Below, piece by piece: positions 1 through 11,094 of a stretch of DNA of 64,000 nt. The notes beneath the pieces were generated by a model, which was not told where the DNA came from, ran no database searches, and saw only the letters and a list, made by a program, of their open reading frames with translations. Made by a program: the position numbers and the translations under genes. The DNA comes from Icerya purchasi (taxonomy: Eukaryota; Arthropoda; Insecta; Hemiptera; Monophlebidae), in NCBI GenBank assembly GCA_039619475.1, contig CM077116.1, positions 104,391,164 to 104,455,163 of the forward strand, given 5' to 3'. How positions within the stretch are numbered: position 1 is the first letter of the stretch; every line of letters starts with the position of its first letter.

Positions 1-219
1 TTGTGTATTTTTTATCTCCTTTGTTCTAGTGATAAGATTTTCTTTTTTCTTTTTAGGTTTATTGAAGGAAACAGGATTGTTATTTAATTTCTTTTTTTTT
101 TCCTTTCCTTATTCATTAGAGTTTATTTTTTTTTATGTAAGGAGCTAGTTTTATTTTGTTCTATTTTTTATCCATTTACTAGTTATTAGATAATTTTTTC
201 AGGTTTTCATTATATGTTA

Positions 220-300
220 TTCGGGTGTTGATGATTGTGGGGAATTATTGGCCAGAAGGACGTTGTAATTTGGTCCGGGCCAAAAAGAAAAAGAAAAAAA
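220..300 (+). mobile_element. 3' tail of a non-LTR retrotransposon, ending in an A-rich tract
   Basis: The block contains TTGGCCAGAAGG, then TCCGGGCCAAAAAG and an A-rich run. The same arrangement (TGGCCAGACGG, then CTCGGGCC and poly-A) ends the LINE fragment at 12755-13589, so this looks like the 3' end of a related + strand copy. The 5' boundary is unclear; the T-rich bases from 1 to about 200 may belong to it. Confidence 0.4.
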
Positions 301-609
301 GCTTACATTACAGGGTATGTATAAGGTGAATATAATGTAATAAATGGCTAAGATATTGTAATTTATGAATAAACGATATAATTATGTTAGGAACTCACAG
401 ATGGACTAAGGCCTCGTGGGACACACGAATTGTTTAAAAAACAATGGCCAAAATAATTGTGTTTCAATTTAAATAAATATTTCTGAGAAGGTAAAATATT
501 ATAATCACTGAATATTATTCGTATTAACACTAATCTTTAAAGAAAATTACATTTTGTATTTGTATAAGCATAAATGGCGATAGCCCGCTTATAATTTATA
601 TCGAAAGAT

Positions 610-1014
610 CAGGCCCGTGTCCAGAATTTTGGAAAGGAGGGGGTTTTAAAAATTTTCTTCACATATTTATTTTATAAATAACAATACATTTTTCACTAAT
701 ATTCGTACTATTAATAATTTCCATAATTTTGATTTATATATTAATAATATGAATAAAAGAATTATTGTATAAACATTAATAAAAATTACATATGTTATTG
801 ATTATACTCATAATAAAAAATTTTGCATAAAATATTAATGAAGTACCTAAAAATATGGAGCATATTTTTTCTTTTTTCTTTTAAAGGTAGGTAAGAAACC
901 CTAAAAAATCATCAATATTTATTTTAAATTTTTGATTTTTTTCAGATTTTTGTGTATTTATAATAACTATTTCAGTTCTCATGAGCCCCCCCCCCCCCCA
1001 AGGAAACGGCCTTG
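610..1014. mobile_element. hAT-like MITE (nonautonomous DNA element)
   Basis: The left end CAGGCCCGTGTCC (610-622) matches the reverse complement of the right end, CAAGGCCGTTTCC (1002-1014), at 10 of 13 positions. The ends are followed inward by GGAGGGGG on the left and a run of 14 C (986-999) on the right. The flanking octamers CGAAAGAT (602-609) and TAAAAGAT (1015-1022) agree at 6 of 8, consistent with an 8-bp hAT target-site duplication. The interior is very AT-rich and has no transposase. Confidence 0.6.
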
Positions 1015-1489
1015 TAAAAGATATTTTAATGTAAGTTTATCTTTTTTTTTTACTTTTTTTCTTTTAAAATTATTTCTATAAATTTTGTACCTTCATACCA
1101 GATTCTTCTTAAAAGTCAAAAGGTGAAATTGGTTCAGAAATTACATCCTTGCATATTTCTAACATATCTACTTTTAATTTGAAATTATTATTATTTTATT
1201 AATGGTTTAAGCTGTTTTTTTTTCTCCTTCTACCGTGTACAGCCTTTTGGCTAGAAGTTTGGAGAACTATTTAGTTTAAATTTTTGGGTAAATTTGAGTA
1301 GCTTTTAGAAAGGAAAGAATCTTGGAATTTTGAATACAGCTAACTGTAAATAACGATTCTGGAGAGTCGTTGAGGATGTGTAAGTTTTTTTGAGTAAGAC
1401 ATTTTGAATAATGTAATATTACGTATTGGATAGAAACGGGGACATGCATGAGTCACAAAGCGGTCGAGATTGTTTATTTAGGATGGAGT

Positions 1490-3110
1490 CTGTGTTGGAG
1501 CGGAGTGACCTGTTCTTAATCTGAGCAGGACGACGTCGTCTTTTTTGGATTTTTGGTATGAAGTTTTCCAGGAATCGGTGGTCTTTTCAGTGAACTTTAA
1601 TTTTTGAGGTCCCACATTCTTTGAAAGGATTTGGATATAAAGTATTTGCTTGCTTTTTTATATTTGGAATTGGGGAAATTGTTAAGGATATCTTAGCTGT
1701 TTCGTCTGCTTTCGCTTTTTGAGGAATGTTGGAGTAAGATGGGATCCAGCAGAATATGAATTCTTTGTTTATTTTCATATGATATTTTGTATGGATAGGA
1801 GCATTCAAAGCGAGTCTGTTAATATCAGAATATTCCGTTGAAAGAACTGCGAAGTATGGTGGTAGAGAGAATGGAGCAGTGATGTTATCATGAAAAAACG
1901 AGCAGCCTGCTCTGCCTGATGACTTGGAGCCATGTGTGAATATTTTTTCGAAGTTGGGGTATTTACTAAGAAGACGGTTATAGTTTTGAATATAGTTGAT
2001 TAGACTAGTTTTGAACTTTTCTAGATTTGTGAGTGATCGATCCAATTTGGGTGTGAGAGGGAGCTATGGCGGATTGGTATTCTGAGGAAAGTGCTGTAAG
2101 TTGGTATCTTTTATGAAAATTGATTTAAAAAGATCATCGTTGTTGGAAGATAAGGAGTCAGAGGAATCATGAAATGAAGGGAGCTATTAAAATTTGGATT
2201 TGCAAGAATGTTGAGAATAGCGTTGGTGAAGATTTGATGTCTGCGAAAAATTAGCGGAGGTTCTGAAAGTTTGTTCAGGAGACTGGCTATAGGAATAGCA
2301 TGGAAGGCGCTTGCGGCTAATGTTAGAAATTTATTCTGGATAACATTTAGCGAATCGAGACGAGATTTGGGAACGAAACCGTAAATAGGCGCGCCGTAGT
2401 CGATTATTGGTCGAATAAGAGTTTGGTACAGTTTTAACAATGTAGCTCTGCCCGATCCATACGAGGTATGAGCAAGTTTTATAGGAGATTGATTTCTTTG
2501 AAGTATTTGTTTTTGAGGTTTTGGAAGTCCAGAATGAGGTGCTGTCGAATATGACGCTTAGATATCTGACGTTGTCTGATATTGGGACAGGTTAATAGAG
2601 TACTTATGGTTTTGGGGCATTTGTAGTGTTTGTAAAAATGAATTGCTGCAGTTTTCGCTTGGGATATTTGAAGTCCATTGTTCTGAGTCCATCTTTGTAT
2701 TTGATCGACTGCTTGTTGAAGGAGATTTTTTCCCACTTTGCGATCTTCGCAGTCAATGAAAATGCGAGTTTATCAATTAAAGATCTTTACCCAAAATTAG
2801 TGAAAAGTGAAGTAAATTTGAATTCAGTGCTATGTCAACAATATAAAAGAACTAATTCCAGGAATTCTGAATATACAGAGAAAAGTGTTTAAAGATATAA
2901 GAAACGTAATGAAAATTGCAGAACTAAATTTAAACGAATGGGAAAATAAAAAGTGGAGGTGGGTGCAAAGAGAGCAATATTCAAAGCGTTACAAATGATT
3001 GCATCATTGATGTGGAAGGGAACCGAAGGAAAAATACATAAAAAGACTAAAAACCGATAAAACAGAGAAGAAGGAAAGGGGAAAGTGATGAAAATTTGAA
3101 AACCCAAAGT
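1490..3110 (-). pseudogene. Degraded LINE (RT palm and thumb plus RNase H), minus strand
   Basis: Reading leftwards on the minus strand, successive broken frames give an ordered LINE ORF2. At 3107-2889 is an RT palm remnant, HINDAI followed by NIALFAPTSTFY, where the expected catalytic FADD has become FAPT. At 2736-2479 is the thumb (LQQAVDQIQRWTQNNGL, then AKTAAIHFYK). At 2440-2111 is the C-terminal RT block (LYQTLIRPIIDYGAPIYG, then a DSLNVIQNKFL-type helix). At 2045-1587 is an RNase H remnant (FCWIPSYSNIP, then KADETAKISL). Stops and frame changes separate the pieces, so it is dead. The order RT to RNase H points to an I/Jockey-group element. Confidence 0.78.
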
Positions 3111-4595
3111 TTAAAAAGATGATTAGAAGGAACGACTAATAAAAAAAATAAATAAATATCTAACCAAAATTTGTCTCAAAATTTTTTAAACAGAGGCAGA
3201 AGATACGATTTTTTTAAAAAAGAGAAATCGGAAGAAGCCATAACACGAGCTAGAGAATAAACCAAATCATCACTCCCGAATAACGCACGACTAAATTTTC
3301 ACAGTAAATATAGTAAGATAGATATGTAAGTCAAAATTTTCTTTAAATGAATGAAATGTAGGTAATTTGAGTCAATTCAATTCAGCATTGTCATTTTCCG
3401 GAGGGTTCAATAAAGAATTAGATGAAAATATGTGAACAAAAAAAAAATGCTAAATTAAAGATCTTTTGAAAATTTTACCGTTATTATTTAAACTTAAGCA
3501 TTTTCTGATTCCAGTTGGCGAATATAAAATATTTGAAATGAACTAGATCTCAGTATCATTATTATAAATAAAGAATAGCGATAAAAAGTGGACTTGGGAC
3601 TTTTAAGACTTTTCCGTAGCTCTCGGTATGTGATTGTGTAGGCAGAATTTTTAATTAATTATTTTGATTAAAAATTATTTTAATCAGTAATATTAGTACA
3701 ACTCTGTCAAGTTCCATGCGGGTTTTGAAGTTTCTTTAAAAATTATAAAACATTTATCATTTCACTATCATTTATTTATCACTTATCGCGTTTTATTAAA
3801 ATTTTCATACGTAATAGTTTCTAAACTTTAAAATGTTTCAACCTACTGTTTAAGCAGTAATTTTTTGATTTGGAAATAAGTGTATTTCTATAAAAGCTAT
3901 TTATTAAAAGTGAAAAATATTAAATAAACTTTTTCTCGGGTTAAATTAAGTTATTCGCACGAACGGTAATCATTTCATCAATTGAATTAACATCGAGTGA
4001 AGGTGCAACCTAATAATAAAAAGAATATCTGTCCGAAAGTTCATGATTTTACCACTTCAATAACAATCATCTGAGATTTATTTTATACTAAAATCGATAC
4101 ATCTATACTGTTTACATTATTCATTTTAATAAAAAAATCGAAGTAATTATTGCATTACTGTGGAAAATTTGCAATTTATAAAATCTATTAACAGATTTAA
4201 GTATGGAATAAAAAAATATGGCGTGAAACATATACTTCTGTTGTTAAAACCGGACGATTAGTACGATTTGGTTGCCGCAAAGTAATTTTTAGGGTTCTTG
4301 AATTAATATCTAGCGAGTTTTTGGTTATTTTTCCATAATATTTTCAAATTCAGATTTCGCATTTTGACGATGAAATTTTTATAAATAAGGAAATAACGGC
4401 AACTGGTGTGAGGTATGCCGATAAAATTTTATTTGAAATCTGTTTAGTATTTTGATTATTTCCAGTTAGTCGATAAATATTCAAACTTTTCATTTATTTC
4501 AAAAAAAGTTCCTAAATAAAAGAAAAAGAGAACACTTAGCATTAAAACCGAATTCTACATATTATTAAGTGTGTGTCCCGATTTGTTGGTTATTC
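3111..4595. other. AT-rich intergenic stretch, nothing recognised
   Basis: There is no open frame with protein-like character on either strand, and no inverted or tandem repeat that I could see. It separates the LINE fossil on its left from the Penelope-like fragment. Confidence 0.6.
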
Positions 4596-4611
4596 TTAAG
4601 CTCTACATTTG

Positions 4612-4827
4612 CCTTTTCGCATTGTAATTTTCTCCGTGGATACATTGTTTTCCCGAATTTCTGATGATAATATTATGTCGAAATCGTAATTTTTGCTAGA
4701 CACCACGTCAACATTAATACCTTTTCGCATTCTAATTTCCTCGGTAGATAAATTGTTTTCCCGGATTTCTGAAGATAATGTTGCATCGAAATCACAGTTT
4801 TTGGTAGACATCACGTCAACATTAATA
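4612..4827 (-). repeat. Two tandem 108-bp units, open in the minus frame
   Basis: Units 4612-4719 and 4720-4827 are imperfect copies with a 108-bp period. On the minus strand they stay in frame and encode a repeated 36-residue unit with the skeleton INVDV-S-KN-DFD, LSSEIRENN and STE-I-MRKG. An inverted partial copy lies at about 5394-5446. The repeat belongs to the terminal region of the adjacent Penelope-like fragment. Confidence 0.7.
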
Positions 4828-5446
4828 CATCTATTTAACGTCTTGAACACGTTTACACGGCCCATCATCACTAACTAAGCAAAAATCGAACTCACTCATT
4901 TCAGTCGACTACGATTTCGTAAATTATATTTTTTCTTTTAAAAGGGTCGCTATCATTATTTCCACCATCACTTATACTTGTGTGTACGTCAATCCTACCA
5001 CTAATCACTTCGAGGTCTTCTGTAACTGGCGTGTTTTTAATAGTTGTTGCGTTGGGACTTTCCCCAGTGGTTTCCGACATAACAGTACTTTTTATAGAAA
5101 TTTTCTTGTCTTTCCTATCAATTATGATTTTTTTCAGTAAATTAACAACCAGTCTCCATGCCGAACTAAGCTGCACATCATCCTCTCTATTAAAAGTTTC
5201 ATTAATTTCGATTTCAATGGCTTCTCTAACCACCCAAATGGTTTTTCGCCGGGCCAGGAAAAAAACCACCAAAAAAAAAACACCCTGTTTTTAAACTTTA
5301 TCACTTTCGCCAAGTCAGCTGAAACGAGTAAGTTAGATTTTAGCTTAGTTTCTGATGATGTGTAAACGTGTTCGAAACGTTAAATAGATGTGTTATAATG
5401 TTGACGCGGTGTCTACCAAAAATTGTGATTTCGATGTTAATATGAA
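4770..5446 (-). mobile_element. Penelope-like element fragment bounded by inverted terminal repeats
   Basis: The minus-strand frame 5272-4901 (123 residues) begins with a block reading TIWVVREAIEIEINE, then FNREDDVQLSSAW, resembling the segment after the GIY-YIG endonuclease in Penelope-like retroelements (family knowledge; no search run). The remainder is low-complexity. Flanking it, 4772-4906 and 5318-5446 are clear inverted repeats of each other: both read outward from GTCRGCTGAAAYGAGT through GTGTAAACGTGTTC to GTCTACCAAAAA. Penelope-like elements are known for terminal repeats in direct or inverted orientation. RT and most of the GIY-YIG domain are absent. Confidence 0.5.
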
Positions 5447-5449
5447 CCA

Positions 5450-6445
5450 CGAAACTTTCTTCTTTTTAAATGGGCACGCCAGCACAGGACATTTACCTAA
5501 CACAAAAGATTAAAAGAATTGAAGGACATATGGAGCGACAAGTTATATCAAGAAACGATTAGAGACAGAGGAAATGAAGGCGGCTAACAAGGGAACAACA
5601 GAAGGAGATGGAAAAGTGAGAATATAGAGGGCACTGTAAGGAGTAGGGAGGCCAAGGCTAAGCAAATTGGAATAAAGGAACATTCTAATAGTACGTGGTT
5701 TGCATCACACGTGCCATTTAAGGTAGGAGGATGAAAGAGACACCAAGAAGGAAATTGAACAAGAGCAAAGCGGAAACGAGAAGCCGGGAGCAGACTGTGA
5801 TTAAAACGAAGGCGAACTATGGAAAAAATGGCAGAACGGCTGATACTGGGAAAATTATTACATCAGGGAGAAACGGATGGAGAAGGCTGTAAAGCAAGGT
5901 AAAAGGAGTCAGGGTTGGAGAAACAGGACGGATAGAGATCAGTCCAAAAGTCACGGTGAGAACGAAAAGAGAGAGAGTAAAGACTTTGGGAAGGAAATCT
6001 GCCTATGAAACGACCATTTACTGCGGCCGAGCAAGCTAACGAGTCAGCAAGATCGTTACCAGCTATACCACAGTGGCCAGGAATCCAAAGCAGATCAATA
6101 TGGATAGAACGGGAGGCTAATAAATTGAAAATGAAGGAGCGAATATAAAGAATAATAGGACAGGAAGAGGGTTCAGGAAGGGGAGACGCGATAGCTAGTA
6201 AAACACTCTTCTAGTCGGAGCATAGAAGGAAATTCACTAAATTGGAAGTTGAAGATATAAAAAGGACCGCACGCAAAATAGCCGTGGATTCGGCTACGAA
6301 GACAGAAGAGAAGGAGGGAAGTTGAAATAATTCAGAATAGTTGAGAGCAGGAAGAATAAAAGCGGCACCGACCCCCGAAGCAGATTTCGAGCCATCCGTA
6401 AAAATCGTGATGTGAGCAGGAAATAGTGAGGAAAGAGTGCGATTA
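5450..6445 (-). pseudogene. LINE RNase H and C-terminal knuckle, minus strand
   Basis: From about 6445 leftwards the minus strand encodes an RNase H domain: IFTDGSKSASGVGAAF, then VFVAESTAIL, then LLCSD followed by a stop, then KSVLLAIASP, and WIPGHCGIAGNDLADSLA. All four acidic positions (D of TDGS, E of AES, D of CSD, D of the LADS block) are visible. The TAG just after CSD is a clean inactivating mutation. Further left, FRFALVQFPS and ANHVLLEC form a degenerate C-terminal zinc-knuckle region, with 3' UTR to about 5450. The same C-terminal region recurs at 34282-34680. Confidence 0.75.
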
Positions 6446-6489
6446 AATTCTCTTTGCGTGATAATATTGTACTCGCTTCCTGGAATGTA

Positions 6490-6805
6490 TAAGCCCGGAT
6501 GACGGATATAGTGGCCGTAGTTGCAAATTTTTTGTTAGTTAGGATGTTAACTGCAATTAGCTGGTAACTACATGTATGTATGATTGTTTTACGAGACCAT
6601 TGAACCATCCGTACGCTGTGCCGTCCGAATGATTTTCTGTATATATTATATATCCAGGCATTCTGAAGCTGTTTTTATGAATTAATGAGTTTCACATACG
6701 AGTATAAGTGCCAAATCAACAACGTTCTGATCTAGTAACGTTTCAAGTTCATTCTTTCTTTATGTAATTTCGTTGGAATTCCACGATATTATCACGAATG
6801 TCTGT
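6490..6805 (-). pseudogene. LINE endonuclease (APE-type) N-terminal remnant, minus strand
   Basis: The minus-strand reading from 6805 gives NIVEFQRN, then ELETLLDQNVVDLALI, then CETH (the catalytic Glu motif), then FRMPGYIIYTENHSDGTAYG, then LVKQSYIH and IAVNILTNKKFAT. This is the conserved order of a non-LTR retrotransposon endonuclease. Frames change at least twice. It runs straight into the RNase H region on its left with no recognisable RT in between, so either the RT has been deleted or two elements abut here. Confidence 0.65.
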
Positions 6806-9490
6806 TTACAAAATTGGCATTACCCATCGTCTACCGGAGGAGTCAATCCGTGAAATTAACGGGTTTGTTAAAGATTTAAATTCAGTGAAGAATGGTATTA
6901 GCAACTCTGAAGTATTCATTATTATTAGCAGCAATATTATAAGACGTATTCTTATATAATTCCTAGTGTTAGGATTATTTATTGTGCGCGAGAAAGATTT
7001 AATTTTACGAGCATAAAGATAAAAAATCCACTCTGGGTTTCTGTGGTACAATAATAGAGATGGTTGATTGCGCTTGATACTTTTTATTAGTCTATCATAA
7101 GTGGAACTTAAAGTGTAATCTCGTGTATATTTGTATTGTGTATATTTACTATATTGGGAGGCCTGTGGCTGCTGGAATAAATCTATATAATATTCTAGAT
7201 TATAAAAAAAAAAAAAAAAAAATCTGCTCGAATTTAATGAAACTAAAGTAAACATGTATTAGAATCAAGAGAGGTAGAGCGTTGCAATGGCGTACGCAAG
7301 GAAGAAGTTTAAGGGTTAGAACCACCCCCATTACGATCTTTAAAAAATATTTGTAACATAATTTTAGTAGCAATACTATTTTACAATATTTTCGAGATAA
7401 AATTGCGATATAAAATATTTATATAATTATAAATATTAAAATATAATTTGTATCGGTGTTGGAATTCCACATACACGCTGTATAAATACCGCGTAAACAT
7501 CTTCATATTTTGTCATGGTGATTAAGCCGTTTCTGCAATTTGTCTATTTTTGAGTATAATACTGCACTATTGATTTAATTAGGCATTTTTTGGATCCGCG
7601 ATGTCAACAAATTAATTCTATTTTATTATGTACACCATGAAGAAAGAAAAAAAATTCTAAATTCAGTTTTGTAATTACGATTGGTTGAAATTATAATAAG
7701 TATTAAAATTATTTTTTATTTTTTTAAATCTATTTTAGTTACCCGAAGTTTTGCAACTCTTTCTACTTTAACACGAAATTCTTGATAAGTAATATTTAAA
7801 ACATTAAAAAGCAAAAAAAAATAAAACATTGCAAATCAGACCGTTATTAAATAAGTGAAGAAAACTGGGAAAGTAAAATGTTGCCTCGAAACTAATTTCG
7901 GACATCGTCCCTGGTAACCAAAGTATAATTAATAAAGTAGTCGCAAACAATTCATCTATTCATAGATACATATATAAATGAAAGTTGAAAAATCTGTCTG
8001 TCCGCGGGGCAATTTCTGGAACTGCTGAATAAATTTTGATTCAATTTTTGCCGCCAATTTAAATTATTTCTAGGGAAAGTTTCGGTTCATGACTCAATTC
8101 GTTATGAAAAAAAAAGGAGGTATCAGTGCTGGTTTTAGCGATTATTGTTTTAAAAAGAGAGTCTACTGGATTTATTTAAAGTAAGTGAAAGATGTTTCAC
8201 GATAAAAAAGCGTTTCGATAAGCTGTGAGGTTCATTAGATAACGATTTCTAGATAAAAGTAGCGTTAAAGGGAACGATGCGGGAATGAAATAATGATCAA
8301 GATAGAAAATAACGAACATCGTAGCATGCCGAAAGCTCATGAAAATAAAGTGAGAGTAATTAGCAACGCAAAGCTACCGGGCATTCGAGTCTGTACGGAC
8401 GGTACATATCTTTGTTCTAGATAAATATGCTGCTTCCTGATAATGCGGAATTTATAGAAACTGATTATTTAACGTGAAAACATGAAATAAGGAAAAAAGG
8501 TAAGAAGGTTGTAAAATTAAACGAATTCGAACATTTTATTCAAAAAGATGCCGTTGATATAAATATATTATATATAGTATATTGAGAAAAAAATAGTTTT
8601 TCGTTTCTGTCTTAGAGCCGCTCTCCTACCGATATAATTTTGTTCCGGTTTTTATCGGTAGATAGATTAATTTCTGGGACAGTTACTGCTTAATTTACGC
8701 ATTTTTTGGCGTAATTTAATCGATCTGTGAAGATTTTTGACAAAGGGAGTGGAAAAAGAAGAAGAGTAAAGTATAATCGATAAATTGAAAAAAATTGAAA
8801 TAGAAAGCTTACTTAAAAACATTATTAACACTTCTGAAATAAAAGCAGAAAAATTTAACTATTAAATTCTTCGGTGTTTCGTAGATATAAACTGAAAAAA
8901 CAAAGCGTAGGACTAAAAATTATAAAATTAGGTCGAAGTTCGCCCTTAACATTTTACAATGAAATTAATTTGTCTACGCCTTTAAAAGAAGTGCTTCATG
9001 AATCTCTTGACCAAAAGGGACAGTCTTTGAATCAAAAAGCACTGGAAGCTGATGGAAAACTATTTTCAGTGAAAGAATTGTTTACTTTATTACGACTATA
9101 TATTAGCCCCTTGTTGTTAGTTGAAGTTTATTTTTAATTTTTATTAATTAGAAATCTTCGGCACTGGATAAATTTCCTCTGTGAATACAAGCTGTCTCAG
9201 TAGACGTTAGATCTCGTTCCCGTTTCGACAGTTCATTTTTCTTCTAATGTGCTGCATTATTTTCGAAATTTCATTTTCCACGTTTATCCAGTTAAATGCG
9301 TGATAATTAAATCGCTATTATTCCTTCGTTCTACGTTGAGCGTTCAAATTTTTCATTACCTTGAGAGATGGCAGAATTTCCATTAATCACAGCGATGGTC
9401 GTCAAGCGACTCATCTGGTGACTGCATTTCGCTATTATTTTCGGATATGCTCATAGGCAACCAACACTAACGAAAGACAACGCATGGGAC
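6806..9490. other. Mostly unassigned sequence upstream of the candidate promoter
   Basis: The minus frame 7255-6806 (149 codons) directly upstream of the endonuclease remnant may be further LINE 5' sequence, but shows no motif. A GCAATGGCGTACGCAAGG then ACCACCCCCATT patch (7285-7335) and an ATGAAAGTTGAAAAATCTGT then CTGTCCGCGG patch (7977-8010) look like dispersed-repeat ends, but no partner was found. The + frame 8874-9137 (87 codons) is unrecognised. Confidence 0.4.
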
Positions 9491-9493
9491 AGG

Positions 9494-9530
9494 TATATAA
9501 AAGTGGACTGCATCCTGAACCGTGCCATAG
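9494..9530 (+). promoter_or_regulatory. Candidate core promoter (TATA box plus initiator-like site)
   Basis: TATATAAAA at 9494-9502 lies in a locally GC-richer block. A CCATAGT initiator-like sequence sits about 30 bases downstream (near 9525), the usual TATA-to-start distance. The downstream tract ends at a very strong splice donor (see 9525-9666). It is not proven to drive the SVWC gene. Confidence 0.4.
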
Positions 9531-9666
9531 TGTAACGAACCGGCTGCGAGTGTACATTGCGAATACTATTCCTTCGCATTTGGATTCTTGTACGTGAACG
9601 TTCGTCCTAAACGAACACAAATTTTTTACTCTGTCATTTCCCTTTTAACGATCAGTTGAAAAACAG
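9525..9666 (+). other. Candidate noncoding first exon ending at a consensus splice donor
   Basis: About 140 bases follow the TATA-like block with no long open frame and end in AAAAACAG|GTACGTGG (GT at 9667-9668), an essentially ideal donor. The SVWC coding exon needs an upstream noncoding exon, because an acceptor lies 12 bases before its ATG, and this is the best promoter-plus-donor combination on the + strand. If they join, the intron is 9667-40018, about 30.4 kb. The link is inference; only the donor, TATA word and spacing are seen. Confidence 0.35.
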
Positions 9667-11094
9667 GTACGTGGAAAAATTTCTACATTATTATATATAT
9701 ATATATTTTTTTTTTTTTTCACTAAAATCATTAAAATATAGTTACTATAAGAGGAAAATACAGAAATAAATTTATATTCATTCATTATTCTGTAACTTCA
9801 AAATTAATCTAATCAATTTCAATAATTAATTCAGCCATGCATAATTTATAAAGAAATTATTTTGGATTATAAGCACATGTTTTTTCTGAAATTTAATAAT
9901 AAAAGTAAGGAATGGTTACGATGTTGATTATTTTTTCTTTCGTCAATTGATTAAATTATTTATTTTTATAAACGCAATTAATTTTACGAAATACATGTTT
10001 ATATTTACAATTCCAAAAGTTAATTGCGCCGGTGAATTAATTTCAAGACTCCGGTGCACGGTAAAATTGCTAAACAAATAGTTTCGAAAGCAGTAATTTC
10101 CATAATCTATATAATTTACCAGTCTTTAGAATAGTAAGAAAAAAAAGAAAAAAAAGAAAAAAAAAAGGCATTACGTTTTATACGATTTTTATTTGTATCG
10201 CGGGTAAACATTTTGAAGAATTTTTTCTATATGCAATATCACAGTGTTTTTCCAGCATCATAAGGTTTAGGTAGATGCGTCTCGTTTACCTGCGTTATCG
10301 AATAGTCTGACATTTTTCGTACTTACATGCTTAGTTTTTTTATGCGCATGTGTATGTTTAGAATAATTTATTACTCGACTGTGTTAAGCCGAAAGTTTTC
10401 TCTCAACATTGAAACTTTATTTAGGAAACGTTAAACATTTACTTTTCAACGAGTTGAATGAAGGGTGAGAAACTTTTCCCCTAATTACCCGCTCTGCTTG
10501 GGCAACAAATTTTTATAAAAAATCTTCTGTCACAGAAAATTATTAAATATTAAATACCAGATTATTTTGATCTGTAATTTTCGAAGTATCTAATTAGCTT
10601 TATTTTCTTTATTATTAATCGAAATTTATTTTTTCAAAAAAGAAGTGTTCAGAATATATATAATATATCGTTAAAATTTGAAGCAAGCAGTTTTATTAAT
10701 ATAATGGATTATTTATACCGAAACTGTTCAAACGTCGAAATTGGCTTTGTTACAATTACGAAATCCGGTAACTAATGTCACGAAAAGTTTGCACTGCGCA
10801 GCTCTCGTAAGTTCTGAAAAGTATAATCAGTCAGTTTAGGTGAACCAATAATTGGAAAGTTTGTTCGAGGTACAATAAGAGCTATACAGAGTGCGATTCC
10901 ACCGCTATTTGATTCTTATCTTAACACGTGTATTTATAAGGATCAAGCAGAAGTGGAGTTGTTAGCCGAGTATTGCTTAAATATTCATAAAACGAGCGCG
11001 CGTCTCGCGTCTACGTACCAAAATAATTTAGTTACTAGTAAAACGTTTATTAATTAGTTCTGCTTTTAATAGCCATTACATGTTCTCCTATTTC

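Noticed and set aside
5350..5382. CTGATGA followed by GAAAC inside the Penelope-like arm, the core words of a hammerhead ribozyme
   Set aside because: Penelope-like elements can carry hammerheads, but the bases between the two words do not form a stem II, and the other arm has a changed core, so I do not call a ribozyme.
6806..7255. 149-codon minus frame
   Set aside because: It lies directly upstream of a LINE endonuclease remnant, contains a long homopolymer-encoded Phe run and shows no domain; most likely element or spacer sequence, not a gene.
7977..8100. Resemblance to a widespread insect repeat beginning TGTCTGTCCG
   Set aside because: Only one copy is in the window and no terminus or coding content is visible, so it cannot be supported as an element from this sequence.
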